A stretch of 64,000 nt of DNA, from contig NZ_FOLD01000007.1 of NCBI RefSeq assembly GCF_900112225.1, forward strand, positions 140,790-204,789, in the 5' to 3' direction. The stretch comes from Massilia yuzhufengensis. GTDB lineage: Bacteria; Pseudomonadota; Gammaproteobacteria; Burkholderiales; Burkholderiaceae_D. Shown here one piece after another: positions 16,905 to 25,261 of this stretch. The position numbers and the translations under genes are program-made. The number at the start of each line of letters is the position of its first letter. Within the stretch, counting starts at the first letter, position 1. The notes beneath the pieces were generated by a model. That model was not told the origin of the DNA. It saw nothing but the letters and a program-made list of their open reading frames with translations, and ran no database searches.

Positions 16905-16990
16905 TAAGCCGACATATTCGCTAGGTAACATTCGCAGCGATCCGAGTGATTAGTAACTCGACATCCTGTCCAAACCTACTGGAGATCTTC

Positions 16991-18004
16991 ATGAAGTATA
17001 AGTACCTGGCAGCTGCCCTGCTGTCCTCCCTCCCGCTGTTCGCCCAAGCCCAGACCAACGTCACCATCTATGGCGTGATGGACGCAGCGGTTGCCGTGGA
17101 AGACACCGACGCACCGGGTGAAGACCGTCGCACCGTGATCAATTCGGGTAACCAGTCGAGCAGCCGCATCGGCTTCCGTGGTACCGAGGAACTGGGCAAC
17201 GGCCTGAAAGCAATGTTCAACATCGAAGCCGGGGTCGCCCTCGACACCGGCGCCGCCGATTCCGCGCTGTTCGGCCGCCGCGCTGTGGTCGGCCTGCAAG
17301 GTAACTTCGGCACTGTGACCGTGGGCCGCGAATACAGCCCGATCGCCGCTGTCGCCGCCGCCACCGACATCCTGGGCCAGGGCATGTTCGGCAGCAACCT
17401 GTCGGCCTTCGGCACCAACCGCCTGACCCGCCGCCTGGCCAACTCGGTGAATTACAAATCCAACGCGCTGAGCGGCTTCACCGTCAACGCCGCCTACTCG
17501 GCCGGCGAGCGCACCGCCGACCCGTCGGCCGACCTGGTGGGCGTGTCGCTCGAATACAAGAACGGCGGCCTCTACCTGGGCGCGGGCTACCACCAGTACG
17601 AGCGCCTGGCCACCGGCGACGACAAGGAAATGGCGATCGGCGCGGGCTACACCATGGGCGCCTTCGAGATCAAGGGCAACTACCTGGAAGCCGACCTGAC
17701 CGGCGCCAACAACGCCTACAAGAACACGAACTTGGGCGTGGCCTACACCACCGGCGCCAACAAGTTCTTCGTCAACTTCCAGCAGCAGAAGATCGAAAGC
17801 GGCGCCAAGGGCAACACCGTGTCGCTGGCCTACACCTACACGCTGTCCAAGCGCACCAACATCTACTCGACCTACGCGCAGCTGCGCAACAACGGCCGCG
17901 GCGTGTTCGGCATCAGCTCCTCGTCGACCGCGGTCACCCCGCCGGCCACCGCGCTGGGCGCCGATCCGTCGGTGTTCACCGTGGGCGTGCGCCACGCGTT
18001 CTAA
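16991..18004 (+). CDS. Gram-negative outer-membrane porin
   Basis: A 337-residue general diffusion porin of the betaproteobacterial type. The signal peptide MKYKYLAAALLSSLPLFAQA is cleaved before QTNVTIYGVMD, the standard first beta-strand. GFRGTEELGNGLKAMFNIE, FGRRAVVGLQGNFGTVTVGR and a C-terminal strand ending in Phe (VGVRHAF, the BAM recognition signal) are all family features. GGAG precedes the ATG by 6 bp, deciding the start at 16991 over an upstream in-frame ATG. It is monocistronic, followed by two hairpins. Confidence 0.96.
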   Translation: MKYKYLAAALLSSLPLFAQAQTNVTIYGVMDAAVAVEDTDAPGEDRRTVINSGNQSSSRIGFRGTEELGNGLKAMFNIEAGVALDTGAADSALFGRRAVVGLQGNFGTVTVGREYSPIAAVAAATDILGQGMFGSNLSAFGTNRLTRRLANSVNYKSNALSGFTVNAAYSAGERTADPSADLVGVSLEYKNGGLYLGAGYHQYERLATGDDKEMAIGAGYTMGAFEIKGNYLEADLTGANNAYKNTNLGVAYTTGANKFFVNFQQQKIESGAKGNTVSLAYTYTLSKRTNIYSTYAQLRNNGRGVFGISSSSTAVTPPATALGADPSVFTVGVRHAF

Positions 18005-18015
18005 GAGCCTCCTCA

Positions 18016-18069
18016 CACGCGGCGCTCGCCGCGTGCGCAACACCGATGCCGGCACACGCCGGCATTTTT
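18016..18069 (+). terminator. Tandem hairpins ending the porin transcript
   Basis: First hairpin CACGCGGCG / CGCCGCGTG (18016-18024, 18027-18035), a perfect 9-bp stem without a T-run. Then the terminator ATGCCGGC / GCCGGCAT (18046-18053, 18058-18065) with loop ACAC and a TTTTT tail. The second is a standard intrinsic terminator; the first may stabilise the mRNA 3' end. Confidence 0.85.
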
Positions 18070-18079
18070 CGTGGCGCGG

Positions 18080-19978
18080 CTAGCGGCACAACACTCCGCT
18101 GCACGGCAGCGCCGCGTTCAGGTCCACCACCGTGCTGTGGCCCGGGCTGCCGGTCGGCGGCGCAACGCCCTTGCCGATGATGAAGGCGGACGAATGGGCG
18201 CCGAACAGTCCCGCAGGATACGCGAAGGGCTTCATCACCACGTAGCCGTCCTCGAGGCGCCGCAGCAGCTCCGGCCGCGGCGGTCCGGCCTGGCCGGCGG
18301 TGGCGCGGAAATGCGCCCGCACCACCTCGATATCCGACGGCGCAACCGGGCGCAGGATGCCGCGCGCTTGAGCGTCCTGCAGGCCCGGCTTGCCGGCCTG
18401 GGGCGCCGCGCGGTCGCGGAAGGACTCGGGCGGCGTATCGGGCGACGTGACATACCCTTGCAGCGGCCGGGTCGACTCGGTGATCTCGATGCGCCCGCCG
18501 CGCGCCTTCGTGTAGACGCTGGTGGCATTGCGCCGGAACGCCTGGCGCGCCGACGAATTGACCGAGTCGAGCGAGGCGCCCTCGTTGAAGTAGCGGTAGC
18601 CGCAGGCCCCCCTTGGCTCGTAGCTGGTGGTGATGACGGGCGTACCCTTGGGCAGCCCGGCTACCGCCTGCCGGTGGTAGCCGGTGGCGAATACCGCGAC
18701 GATGCGGGTGCCTTCGCTCCAGCCGACCGACCAGATCGTCGGGTCGTAGGCGCCAAGCACCAGCGCCACCGGTTTATCCGCATGCACCGCGATGTCGAAC
18801 TGGGTCGCCTGGCTGCCGCTCTGGTCGATCTGGAAGGGCAGCCTGCGTCCGGCATAGCCGCCCGCGACCACCACGATGGTGTCGGGCGGAAGCTCCGCTT
18901 CCATGAACGAACAGGACTGCGCCGGCGCGGGCGTCTGGCCGCGCGGGAACTGGTACGGCGCCTCGAGCGGTGCGGGCACGGGCTTGGGCGGAGGCGGGGC
19001 CGGGAACGCGAACGGCACCATCGCGGCGCTGGCCGCCGGCGCCTTCGCGGCGGACGGCTCCAGCGTGCCGGGGGTGAGCTGCACCAGGCCGGCCAGTTCC
19101 TTGCACAGGTCGGGCTCGCCGAGTGTGGCGCGGTCCTGTTCGTGGCAATACCATTTCACCCTGCGCTCGACCTGCGCGCCGATCTTCGTGCTCACGCCTG
19201 CCGCTGCGAACAGCTTCACCCGCTGCAGGTTGGTCTCGACGTGCTCGCGCCGGCCACGGGACATCGGCGCTGTCGCTGCGAGCACGGCATCCTCGACCAG
19301 GTTCTGGGCCGGGCTGGATCCGCTGAAGGGAATGGCGAGCCGGGCGCCGCGCGCGATGAGCAGCGACGCGATGCGTGGATCGCGGCAGAACCGGATCGGA
19401 TACTCGTCGTTCTTGCGTCCGTTGACGTCGGCCTTGCCGGCATCGATCACCGCGGCCAGCGCAGCGCGCCGCAGCGCCGGCGCGGCGTCGGTCGATTGCG
19501 GCCGGCCCTCGCACTGGAACAGGATGTCCTTGTCCACCGCGGGCTCCACGCCGAGCGGCTTGTCCAGCAGGTAGCGCACCACCGGCGTGTTACCCGCCCC
19601 TACCGCGTATCGCAGCAGTGGGCCGGCGTCGCAGGTGGCGCCGGGCGTCCCCTCCAGGATGGACAAGGCCTCGCGCGTACGCAACGCGGCCTGCTCGGCG
19701 GCTGTGGCCTGCCTGGCGAAGCCCAGTATGCGCGCCGGCTTGGCCTGCTTGATGCGAAAATCGAGCCAGTCGCGCAGCGCGGCATCGACCTGCGCGGGCG
19801 TGCCGCTTGCGAGCAGCTTGCCGTTCGGGGTAGCCGGGAAATAGGTGCAGCCGGTCCCGCCGACGGCCAGGGCGTCCGGTGCTGCCGCAAGGGGCAGCGA
19901 CACGGCCAGGCCGGCCTGCGCCAGCACCTTGCGCGACAAGCGTCGGGATTCGTGGCAAGGTAGAGAGTGCAATGGCAT
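18080..19978 (-). CDS. Exported orphan protein with an ankyrin-like N-terminal half
   Basis: A 632-residue protein of unknown function. From ATG 19978 the first 38 residues have a basic stretch (SRRLSRK), a hydrophobic core and PDALA before the mature part, so Sec or weakly Tat-like export is likely. An alternative GTG start at 20026 adds 16 residues. Residues about 85-240 contain helical pieces like ankyrin repeats (PLLRYAVGAGNTPVVRYLLD, ASLLIARGARL). A Pro-rich linker (about 320-350) follows. The C-terminal half has an uncharacterised domain with IVVVAGGYAGRRLPFQID and KPVALVLGAYDPTIWSV. Cysteines are scattered, consistent with a periplasmic location. No operon partner; it ends back to back with the porin terminator. 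Confidence 0.7.
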   Translation of the reverse strand: MPLHSLPCHESRRLSRKVLAQAGLAVSLPLAAAPDALAVGGTGCTYFPATPNGKLLASGTPAQVDAALRDWLDFRIKQAKPARILGFARQATAAEQAALRTREALSILEGTPGATCDAGPLLRYAVGAGNTPVVRYLLDKPLGVEPAVDKDILFQCEGRPQSTDAAPALRRAALAAVIDAGKADVNGRKNDEYPIRFCRDPRIASLLIARGARLAIPFSGSSPAQNLVEDAVLAATAPMSRGRREHVETNLQRVKLFAAAGVSTKIGAQVERRVKWYCHEQDRATLGEPDLCKELAGLVQLTPGTLEPSAAKAPAASAAMVPFAFPAPPPPKPVPAPLEAPYQFPRGQTPAPAQSCSFMEAELPPDTIVVVAGGYAGRRLPFQIDQSGSQATQFDIAVHADKPVALVLGAYDPTIWSVGWSEGTRIVAVFATGYHRQAVAGLPKGTPVITTSYEPRGACGYRYFNEGASLDSVNSSARQAFRRNATSVYTKARGGRIEITESTRPLQGYVTSPDTPPESFRDRAAPQAGKPGLQDAQARGILRPVAPSDIEVVRAHFRATAGQAGPPRPELLRRLEDGYVVMKPFAYPAGLFGAHSSAFIIGKGVAPPTGSPGHSTVVDLNAALPCSGVLCR

Positions 19979-20193
19979 GGCGAAGCCTGGTGAGGATGAG
20001 GGATACAGCATAACAAGTTTCCGCACGGCAAAATCCGCTCTTTCTCACTACCACAGGCGATGGTTCGCCTCGCTGCGTCCCATGGTTGTCCCGCTTACCT
20101 GCGTGGCGCAAGCGAACGTGGCCTGTTTTTCAAGTTTAATACGCCTTTGACAGCAATGCGGTGGTGCGCAGGCGGTGTGGCGGGCGCACACGA

Positions 20194-20225
20194 TTGACAC
20201 AATGGGCGATTGCACAGCATTGTGT
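20194..20225 (+). promoter_or_regulatory. Candidate crtE promoter with an 8-bp inverted repeat operator
   Basis: TTGACA (20194-20199) can serve as -35. The perfect inverted repeat ACACAATG-N13-CATTGTGT (20197-20204, 20218-20225) overlaps it and extends over the -10 position, where the sequence is poor (CATTGT, 18-bp spacing). Arm centres are 21 bp apart, two helical turns, as for a dimeric regulator. It is the only clear symmetric site in the 310-bp region ahead of the carotenoid operon. Confidence 0.5.
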
Positions 20226-20288
20226 TCGGTATCATCGTCAGTAAATTTGACAGTTTTTATTCCCGGTTTCCGGTGAAGGGGTTAGCGC

Positions 20289-21278
20289 ATGACTACAGCG
20301 ACACGGCGGCTTGACGGATTCCCGGGCGGTTTCGACATCGCACAAAGGGACACCCTCCATGCGGACCAGCTGGCAACGCTGCGCACCGCCATCGAAGAGC
20401 GCATCGCCGCGCTGCTGGCCGAATGCGGCGACGCCGCCGACCCGCTGTGCGCCGCCATGCGCACCGGTGCGCTGAGCGCCGGCAAACGCATGCGCCCACT
20501 GCTGGTGATGCTGGCCGCGCGCGACCTGGGCTGCACCTCGCCGGCCCTGGCCGACGTCGCCTGTGCGGTCGAGATGGTGCATGCGGCCTCGCTGATGCTG
20601 GACGACATGCCCTGCATGGACAATGCCCAGCTGCGGCGCGGCAAGCCGGCCATCCACGTGCAGTACGGCGAAGACGTCACCATCCTCGCCTCGGTTGCCC
20701 TGCTCAGCCGCGCCTTCGGCGTGCTGGCCACCGCCCAGGACATCCCGCCCCTTACCCGCACCCGCCTGGTCGGGAGGCTGGCCGAGACCATCGGCACCCA
20801 AGGCCTGGTGCGCGGCCAGTTCCAGGACCTGCACGGCGGCGCCCGCACGCTCGACGCCATCGCCACCACCAATGAACTCAAGACCGGCGTGCTGCTCGGC
20901 GTGGCGGTCGACATGGCCGCCATCATCGCCCAGGCCAGCGACGGCGTGGCGCAGTCGCTGCGCGCCTTCGCGCTGGCGGCGGGTCACGCCTTCCAGATCC
21001 GCGACGACTTCCAGGACCTGCCCGGCAATGACAGCGCGGTCACCGGCAAGGACACCGGCCTGGACCTGGGCAAGACCACCCTGCTCGCCTCGGTCGGGGC
21101 CGACGAGGCCCAGCGCCGCCTGGCCCGGCACCTGCACGACGCCCAGCGCCACCTGGACGCCGCGCTCGGTCCCCGCAGCGCCACCCGCCAGTTCCTCGAA
21201 AGCCTGTTCGCGCAGGACCGCGGCCGCCCGCGCCTGCCCACCGAGGCGACGCGATCCCGCGAAGCCCTGGTGAACTGA
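20289..21278 (+). CDS. crtE: Geranylgeranyl diphosphate synthase
   Basis: First enzyme of the carotenoid operon. It condenses FPP and IPP to GGPP (trans-isoprenyl diphosphate synthase fold, cytoplasmic). The 329-residue protein has the first Asp-rich motif in LMLDDMPCMDNAQLRRGKPA and the second in QIRDDFQDL, plus LSAGKRMRPLLV near the N terminus for IPP binding. AAGGGG lies 8 bp before the ATG. The FARM motif with the longer DDx4D form is usual for bacterial GGPP/FPP synthases, so context decides GGPP. The stop and crtX start share one base (TGATG). Confidence 0.93.
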   Translation: MTTATRRLDGFPGGFDIAQRDTLHADQLATLRTAIEERIAALLAECGDAADPLCAAMRTGALSAGKRMRPLLVMLAARDLGCTSPALADVACAVEMVHAASLMLDDMPCMDNAQLRRGKPAIHVQYGEDVTILASVALLSRAFGVLATAQDIPPLTRTRLVGRLAETIGTQGLVRGQFQDLHGGARTLDAIATTNELKTGVLLGVAVDMAAIIAQASDGVAQSLRAFALAAGHAFQIRDDFQDLPGNDSAVTGKDTGLDLGKTTLLASVGADEAQRRLARHLHDAQRHLDAALGPRSATRQFLESLFAQDRGRPRLPTEATRSREALVN

Positions 21279-22579
21279 TGGCCCATTTTGGTGTTGTTGC
21301 ACCCGCGTTCTTCAGCCATTTCAATGCCCTGGAAGCGCTGGCCGGCGAACTGGCCGCGCGCGGCCACCGCGTGACCTTCCTGCAGCGGCCGGACGCCGCC
21401 GCCTTCCTGCGCGATCCGCTGGCAGCCTTCCATGCGGTGGGGGCCGACCGCTATCCGGCCGGCTCGCTGGCGGCTTCGCTGCGGCGCGCCGCCAACCCGG
21501 GCGGGCCGCTCGGACTGCGCGGCGTGATCCTCGACATGGCGCGCAGTACCGACATGCTGTGCCACGCGCTGCCGCGCGCCATCGACGCGCTCGGGATCGA
21601 CGCCATCATCGCCGACCAGATGGAAGCGGCCGGCGGCCTGGTGGCCGAGGGCCTGGGCATTCCCTTCGTCTCGGTCGCCTGTGCGCTGCCGGTGAACCGC
21701 GAACCGGGCATCCCGCTGCCCGTGATGCCTTTCGCCTATGCCGACGACGCGCGCGGCCACCAGATGGTCGAAGGCAGCACCCGGGTCTACGACTGGATGA
21801 TGGGGCCGCACCGGCGCAGCATCGACGCCAATGCGCGCCGGCTGGGCCTGGGCGGGCGCGGCGCGCTGCACGAGTGCCTGTCGCCGCTGGCCCAGGTCAG
21901 CCAGACCATCGAGGCATTCGACTTCCCGCGCCGCGCACTGCCGCCGCACTTCCACCACGTGGGGCCGCTGCGCCGCCCGAATGGGCGCGGCAGCGCGCCG
22001 GACCACGCACCGATGCCGGCGATCGCACCCGGCCGGCCCTTCGTGTTCGCCTCGCTCGGCACGCTGCAGGGCCAGCGCTTCGGCCTGTTCAAACGCATCG
22101 CCACCGCCTGCCGCGCGCTCGACGCCCAGCTGCTGGTGGCCCACTGCGGTGGGCTCGATGCGGGCCAGGAGCGCGCCCTGGAACGGCACGGGGCGACCTG
22201 GGTCTGCGCCTTCGCCAACCAGGGCGCCGTGCTGGCGCATGCCGACGCGGTGGTGTCGCATGCTGGCCTGAACACGGTGATGGACGCGATCAGCGCGCGC
22301 ACGCCGATCCTGGCGCTGCCGATCGCCTTCGACCAGCCGGGCGCGGCGGCGCGCGTCGTCCACGCCGGCATCGGCCTCAAGGCATCGCCGCGCTTCGCCG
22401 GCAGCGCCACCCTGCGCGGGCAGCTGGCGCGCCTGCTGGGCGAGTCCAGTTTCGCCACCCGACTGGAGGCCATGTCCTCTAGCGTGGAGACCGCCGGCGG
22501 CGCGGCGCGCGCGGCGAGCATCGTCGAGTCTGCCCTGGGCCTCGGCCAGGTGCGGGAAAGCGTGGCCGCAGGTGGATAA
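21278..22579 (+). CDS. crtX: Zeaxanthin glucosyltransferase
   Basis: CrtX transfers glucose from UDP-glucose to the hydroxyl groups of zeaxanthin, giving mono- and diglucosides. The 433-residue GT-B protein begins MAHFGVVAPAFFSHFNALEAL, the usual CrtX opening. It has the donor-binding block VSHAGLNTVMDAISARTPIL followed by ALPIAFDQPGAAARVVHAGI, diagnostic for CrtX within GT family 1. It is embedded in crtE-X-Y-I-B, overlapping crtE by 1 bp and crtY by 8 bp, so translational coupling is likely. Confidence 0.94.
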   Translation: MAHFGVVAPAFFSHFNALEALAGELAARGHRVTFLQRPDAAAFLRDPLAAFHAVGADRYPAGSLAASLRRAANPGGPLGLRGVILDMARSTDMLCHALPRAIDALGIDAIIADQMEAAGGLVAEGLGIPFVSVACALPVNREPGIPLPVMPFAYADDARGHQMVEGSTRVYDWMMGPHRRSIDANARRLGLGGRGALHECLSPLAQVSQTIEAFDFPRRALPPHFHHVGPLRRPNGRGSAPDHAPMPAIAPGRPFVFASLGTLQGQRFGLFKRIATACRALDAQLLVAHCGGLDAGQERALERHGATWVCAFANQGAVLAHADAVVSHAGLNTVMDAISARTPILALPIAFDQPGAAARVVHAGIGLKASPRFAGSATLRGQLARLLGESSFATRLEAMSSSVETAGGAARAASIVESALGLGQVRESVAAGG

Positions 22580-23753
22580 GCCGGCGCCCGACTACGACCT
22601 GGTGCTGGCCGGCGGCGGGCTCGCCAACGGCCTGCTGGCCTGGCGCCTGCGCAGCGTGCGCCCCGAGCTGCGCATCCTGCTGCTCGAAGGCGGCGAGCGC
22701 ATCGGCGGCAACCACACCTGGTCCTTCCACGACAGCGACCTGACTCAAGAGCAGCAAGCATGGATCGCGCCGCTGGTCTCGCACCGCTGGCCGTGCTACC
22801 AGGTGGCCTTCCCGGAACTGGCGCGCACGCTGGAGGGCGGCTACGCCAGCATCGCGTCGAGCGATTTCGCGCGCGTCATCGAGGCCGCTCTCGGCCCCTG
22901 CTTGCGCACCGGCGCACGCATCGCGCGCCTTACCCCGACCTCGGTGCTGCTGGCCAGCGGCGAAACGATCCACGCGCACGCCGTCATCGACGGGCGCGGG
23001 ATGCGGCCGGCCGCCCGGCTCTCGCTCGGCTACCAGACCTTCCTGGGCCAGGAGCTGCGCCTGGCCGCGCCGCACGGGCTGGCGGCGCCGGTCATCATGG
23101 ACGCCACCGTGCAGCAGCAGGGCGGCTACCGCTTCGTCTACCTGCTGCCCTTCGGCCCGGACCGGGTGCTGGTGGAAGACACGCATTACGTCGATACCGC
23201 CGCCTGGGAGCCCGAGCGCCTGCGCACCAATATCGCCGCCTACGTGCGCACGCGCGGCTGGCAGGTGCTGGAGGTGCTGCGCGAGGAACAGGGTTCGCTG
23301 CCGATCGTGCTGGCCGGCGACTTCGACGGTTTCTGGGCCGACCTGGCCGGGCAGCCCAGCAGCGGGCTGCGCGCCGGCCTGTTCCACCCGACCACCGGTT
23401 ACTCGCTGCCGCACGCGGTGCGGCTCAGCGAGCGCATCGCCGCCCTGCCCGACCTGGCTGCCCCGGCGCTGTTCGACGCCATCCAGGACGAGGCCCGGCG
23501 CGAGTGGCAGGGCCAGCGTTTCTACCGCCTGCTCAACCGCATGCTCTTCCTCGCCGGCCGTCCCGAGCAGCGCTGGCGCGTGATGCAGCGCTTCTACCGC
23601 CTGCCGGCGCCACTGATCGCGCGCTTCTACGCCGGCCGCCTGCACCTGGCCGACAAGATCCGTCTGCTGAGCGGCAAGCCGCCGGTGCCGGTGCTGCAAG
23701 CCTTGTCCGCCGCACGCAAGATCCACCCCGAACAGATCAGGAAACCCGCATGA
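22572..23753 (+). CDS. crtY: Lycopene beta-cyclase
   Basis: CrtY cyclises both ends of lycopene to beta-carotene, a non-redox flavoenzyme at the membrane. The 393-residue protein begins at a GTG (22572) inside the crtX 3' end. YDLVLAGGGLANGLLAWRLR is the dinucleotide-binding N terminus characteristic of CrtY. RIGGNHTWSFHDSDL and the central LVEDTHYVD are further family motifs, and FHPTTGYSLPHAV lies in the C-terminal third. It overlaps crtI by 4 bp (ATGA). Confidence 0.94.
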   Translation: MDKPAPDYDLVLAGGGLANGLLAWRLRSVRPELRILLLEGGERIGGNHTWSFHDSDLTQEQQAWIAPLVSHRWPCYQVAFPELARTLEGGYASIASSDFARVIEAALGPCLRTGARIARLTPTSVLLASGETIHAHAVIDGRGMRPAARLSLGYQTFLGQELRLAAPHGLAAPVIMDATVQQQGGYRFVYLLPFGPDRVLVEDTHYVDTAAWEPERLRTNIAAYVRTRGWQVLEVLREEQGSLPIVLAGDFDGFWADLAGQPSSGLRAGLFHPTTGYSLPHAVRLSERIAALPDLAAPALFDAIQDEARREWQGQRFYRLLNRMLFLAGRPEQRWRVMQRFYRLPAPLIARFYAGRLHLADKIRLLSGKPPVPVLQALSAARKIHPEQIRKPA

Positions 23754-25261
23754 ACACCATGGTTGAACCCTTCCGGCAAGCGAAACAGGCGGTCGTCGTC
23801 GGCGCCGGATTCGGCGGGCTCGCGCTCGCCATCCGCCTGCAGGCCAGCGGCATGCAGGTCACGCTGCTGGAAAAGCGCGATAAGCCGGGCGGCCGCGCCT
23901 ATGTGTACGAGGACCAGGGCTTCGTATTCGACGCCGGGCCCACCGTCATCACCGACCCGTCCTGCATCGAAGAGCTGTTCACGGTGGCCGGCAAGCGCAT
24001 GAGCGACTACGTGGAGATGCTGCCGGTCTCGCCCTTCTACCGCCTGTGCTGGGAAGACGGCAGCCACTTCGACTACGTGAACGACCAGGAGGCGCTGGAC
24101 CGCCAGATCCATGCGCGCAATCCCGCCGACGTGGAGGGATATAAACGCTTCCTCGCGTATTCGAAGGCGGTGTTCGAGGAAGGCTACCTGAAGCTCGGCG
24201 CCGTGCCCTTCCTGTCCTTCCGCGACATGATCGCGGCCGGCCCGCAGCTGGCGCGCCTGCAGGCATGGCGCAGCGTGTACAGCCTGGTGGCGAAGTTCAT
24301 CCAGGACGAACACCTGCGCCAGGCCTTCTCCTTCCACTCGCTGCTGGTGGGCGGCAATCCGTTCGCGACGTCCTCGATCTACACCCTGATCCACGCGCTG
24401 GAGCGCAAGTGGGGCGTGTGGTTCCCGCGCGGCGGCACCGGCGCGCTGGTGCGGGGCATGGTGAAGCTGTTCGAGGACATCGGCGGGCGTATCGAAGTCA
24501 ATGCCCCGGTGGCGCGCATCGAAACGTCGGGCAACCGCGTGACCGGGGTGCGGGTCGAGGATGGGCGCCTGTTCGCGGCCGACGCGGTGGCCTCCAACGC
24601 CGACGTGGTCCACACCTACGCGCAGCTATTGGGCCAGCACCCGCGCGGCGCGGCCGAAGGCGCGTCGCTGAGCAAGAAGCGCTTCAGCAATTCGCTGTTC
24701 GTGCTGTACTTTGGCCTGGACCACCATCACCGGCAGCTGCAGCACCACACGGTCTGCTTCGGCCCGCGCTACCGCGAGCTGATCAAGGATATCTTCCAGG
24801 GCGATACCCTGGCCGACGACTTCTCGCTCTACCTGCACGCGCCCTGCGTCACCGACCCTTCGCTCGCCCCGCCAGGCTGCGGCAGCCACTACGTGCTGGC
24901 GCCGGTGCCGCACCTGGGCAATGCGCCGATCGACTGGGACGTGGAAGGCCCGCGCTACCGCGACCGCATCTTCGACTACCTCGAACAGCGCTACATGCCG
25001 GGCCTGCGCAGCCAGCTCGTCACCAGCCGCATCTTCACGCCCTTCGACTTCCGCGACCAGCTCAACGCCCATGTGGGCTCGGCCTTCTCGCTGGAGCCGA
25101 TCCTGACCCAGAGCGCCTGGTTCCGCCCGCACAACCGCGACAGCGAACTGTCCAACCTCTACCTGGTGGGCGCCGGCACCCATCCGGGCGCGGGGGTACC
25201 GGGCGTGATCGGGTCGGCCAAGGCGACGGCCGGCCTGATGCTGGAAGGGGTGACGGCATGA
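23750..25261 (+). CDS. crtI: Phytoene desaturase (lycopene-forming)
   Basis: CrtI introduces four double bonds into phytoene to make lycopene, using FAD. The 503-residue product has the N-terminal dinucleotide fold AVVVGAGFGGLALAIRLQ and PGGRAYVYEDQGFVFDAGPT, and the C-terminal bacterial phytoene dehydrogenase signature LVGAGTHPGAGVPGVIGSAK. The start MNTMVEPFRQ at 23750 overlaps the crtY stop; the open frame continues upstream inside crtY but is Arg/Ala-rich shadow sequence. Four-step desaturation is inferred from cluster content (crtY and crtZ present). Confidence 0.95.
   Translation: MNTMVEPFRQAKQAVVVGAGFGGLALAIRLQASGMQVTLLEKRDKPGGRAYVYEDQGFVFDAGPTVITDPSCIEELFTVAGKRMSDYVEMLPVSPFYRLCWEDGSHFDYVNDQEALDRQIHARNPADVEGYKRFLAYSKAVFEEGYLKLGAVPFLSFRDMIAAGPQLARLQAWRSVYSLVAKFIQDEHLRQAFSFHSLLVGGNPFATSSIYTLIHALERKWGVWFPRGGTGALVRGMVKLFEDIGGRIEVNAPVARIETSGNRVTGVRVEDGRLFAADAVASNADVVHTYAQLLGQHPRGAAEGASLSKKRFSNSLFVLYFGLDHHHRQLQHHTVCFGPRYRELIKDIFQGDTLADDFSLYLHAPCVTDPSLAPPGCGSHYVLAPVPHLGNAPIDWDVEGPRYRDRIFDYLEQRYMPGLRSQLVTSRIFTPFDFRDQLNAHVGSAFSLEPILTQSAWFRPHNRDSELSNLYLVGAGTHPGAGVPGVIGSAKATAGLMLEGVTA

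Noticed and set aside
20230..20252. Second crtE promoter using TATCAT or the TTGACA at 20247
   Set aside because: TATCAT is about 30 bp from the first TTGACA, and nothing resembling a -10 lies 16-18 bp after the second.
22760..23749. Long in-frame extension upstream of crtI
   Set aside because: It lies within crtY in a different phase and is Arg/Ala-rich. The crtI start at 23750 gives the correct flavin-binding N terminus.
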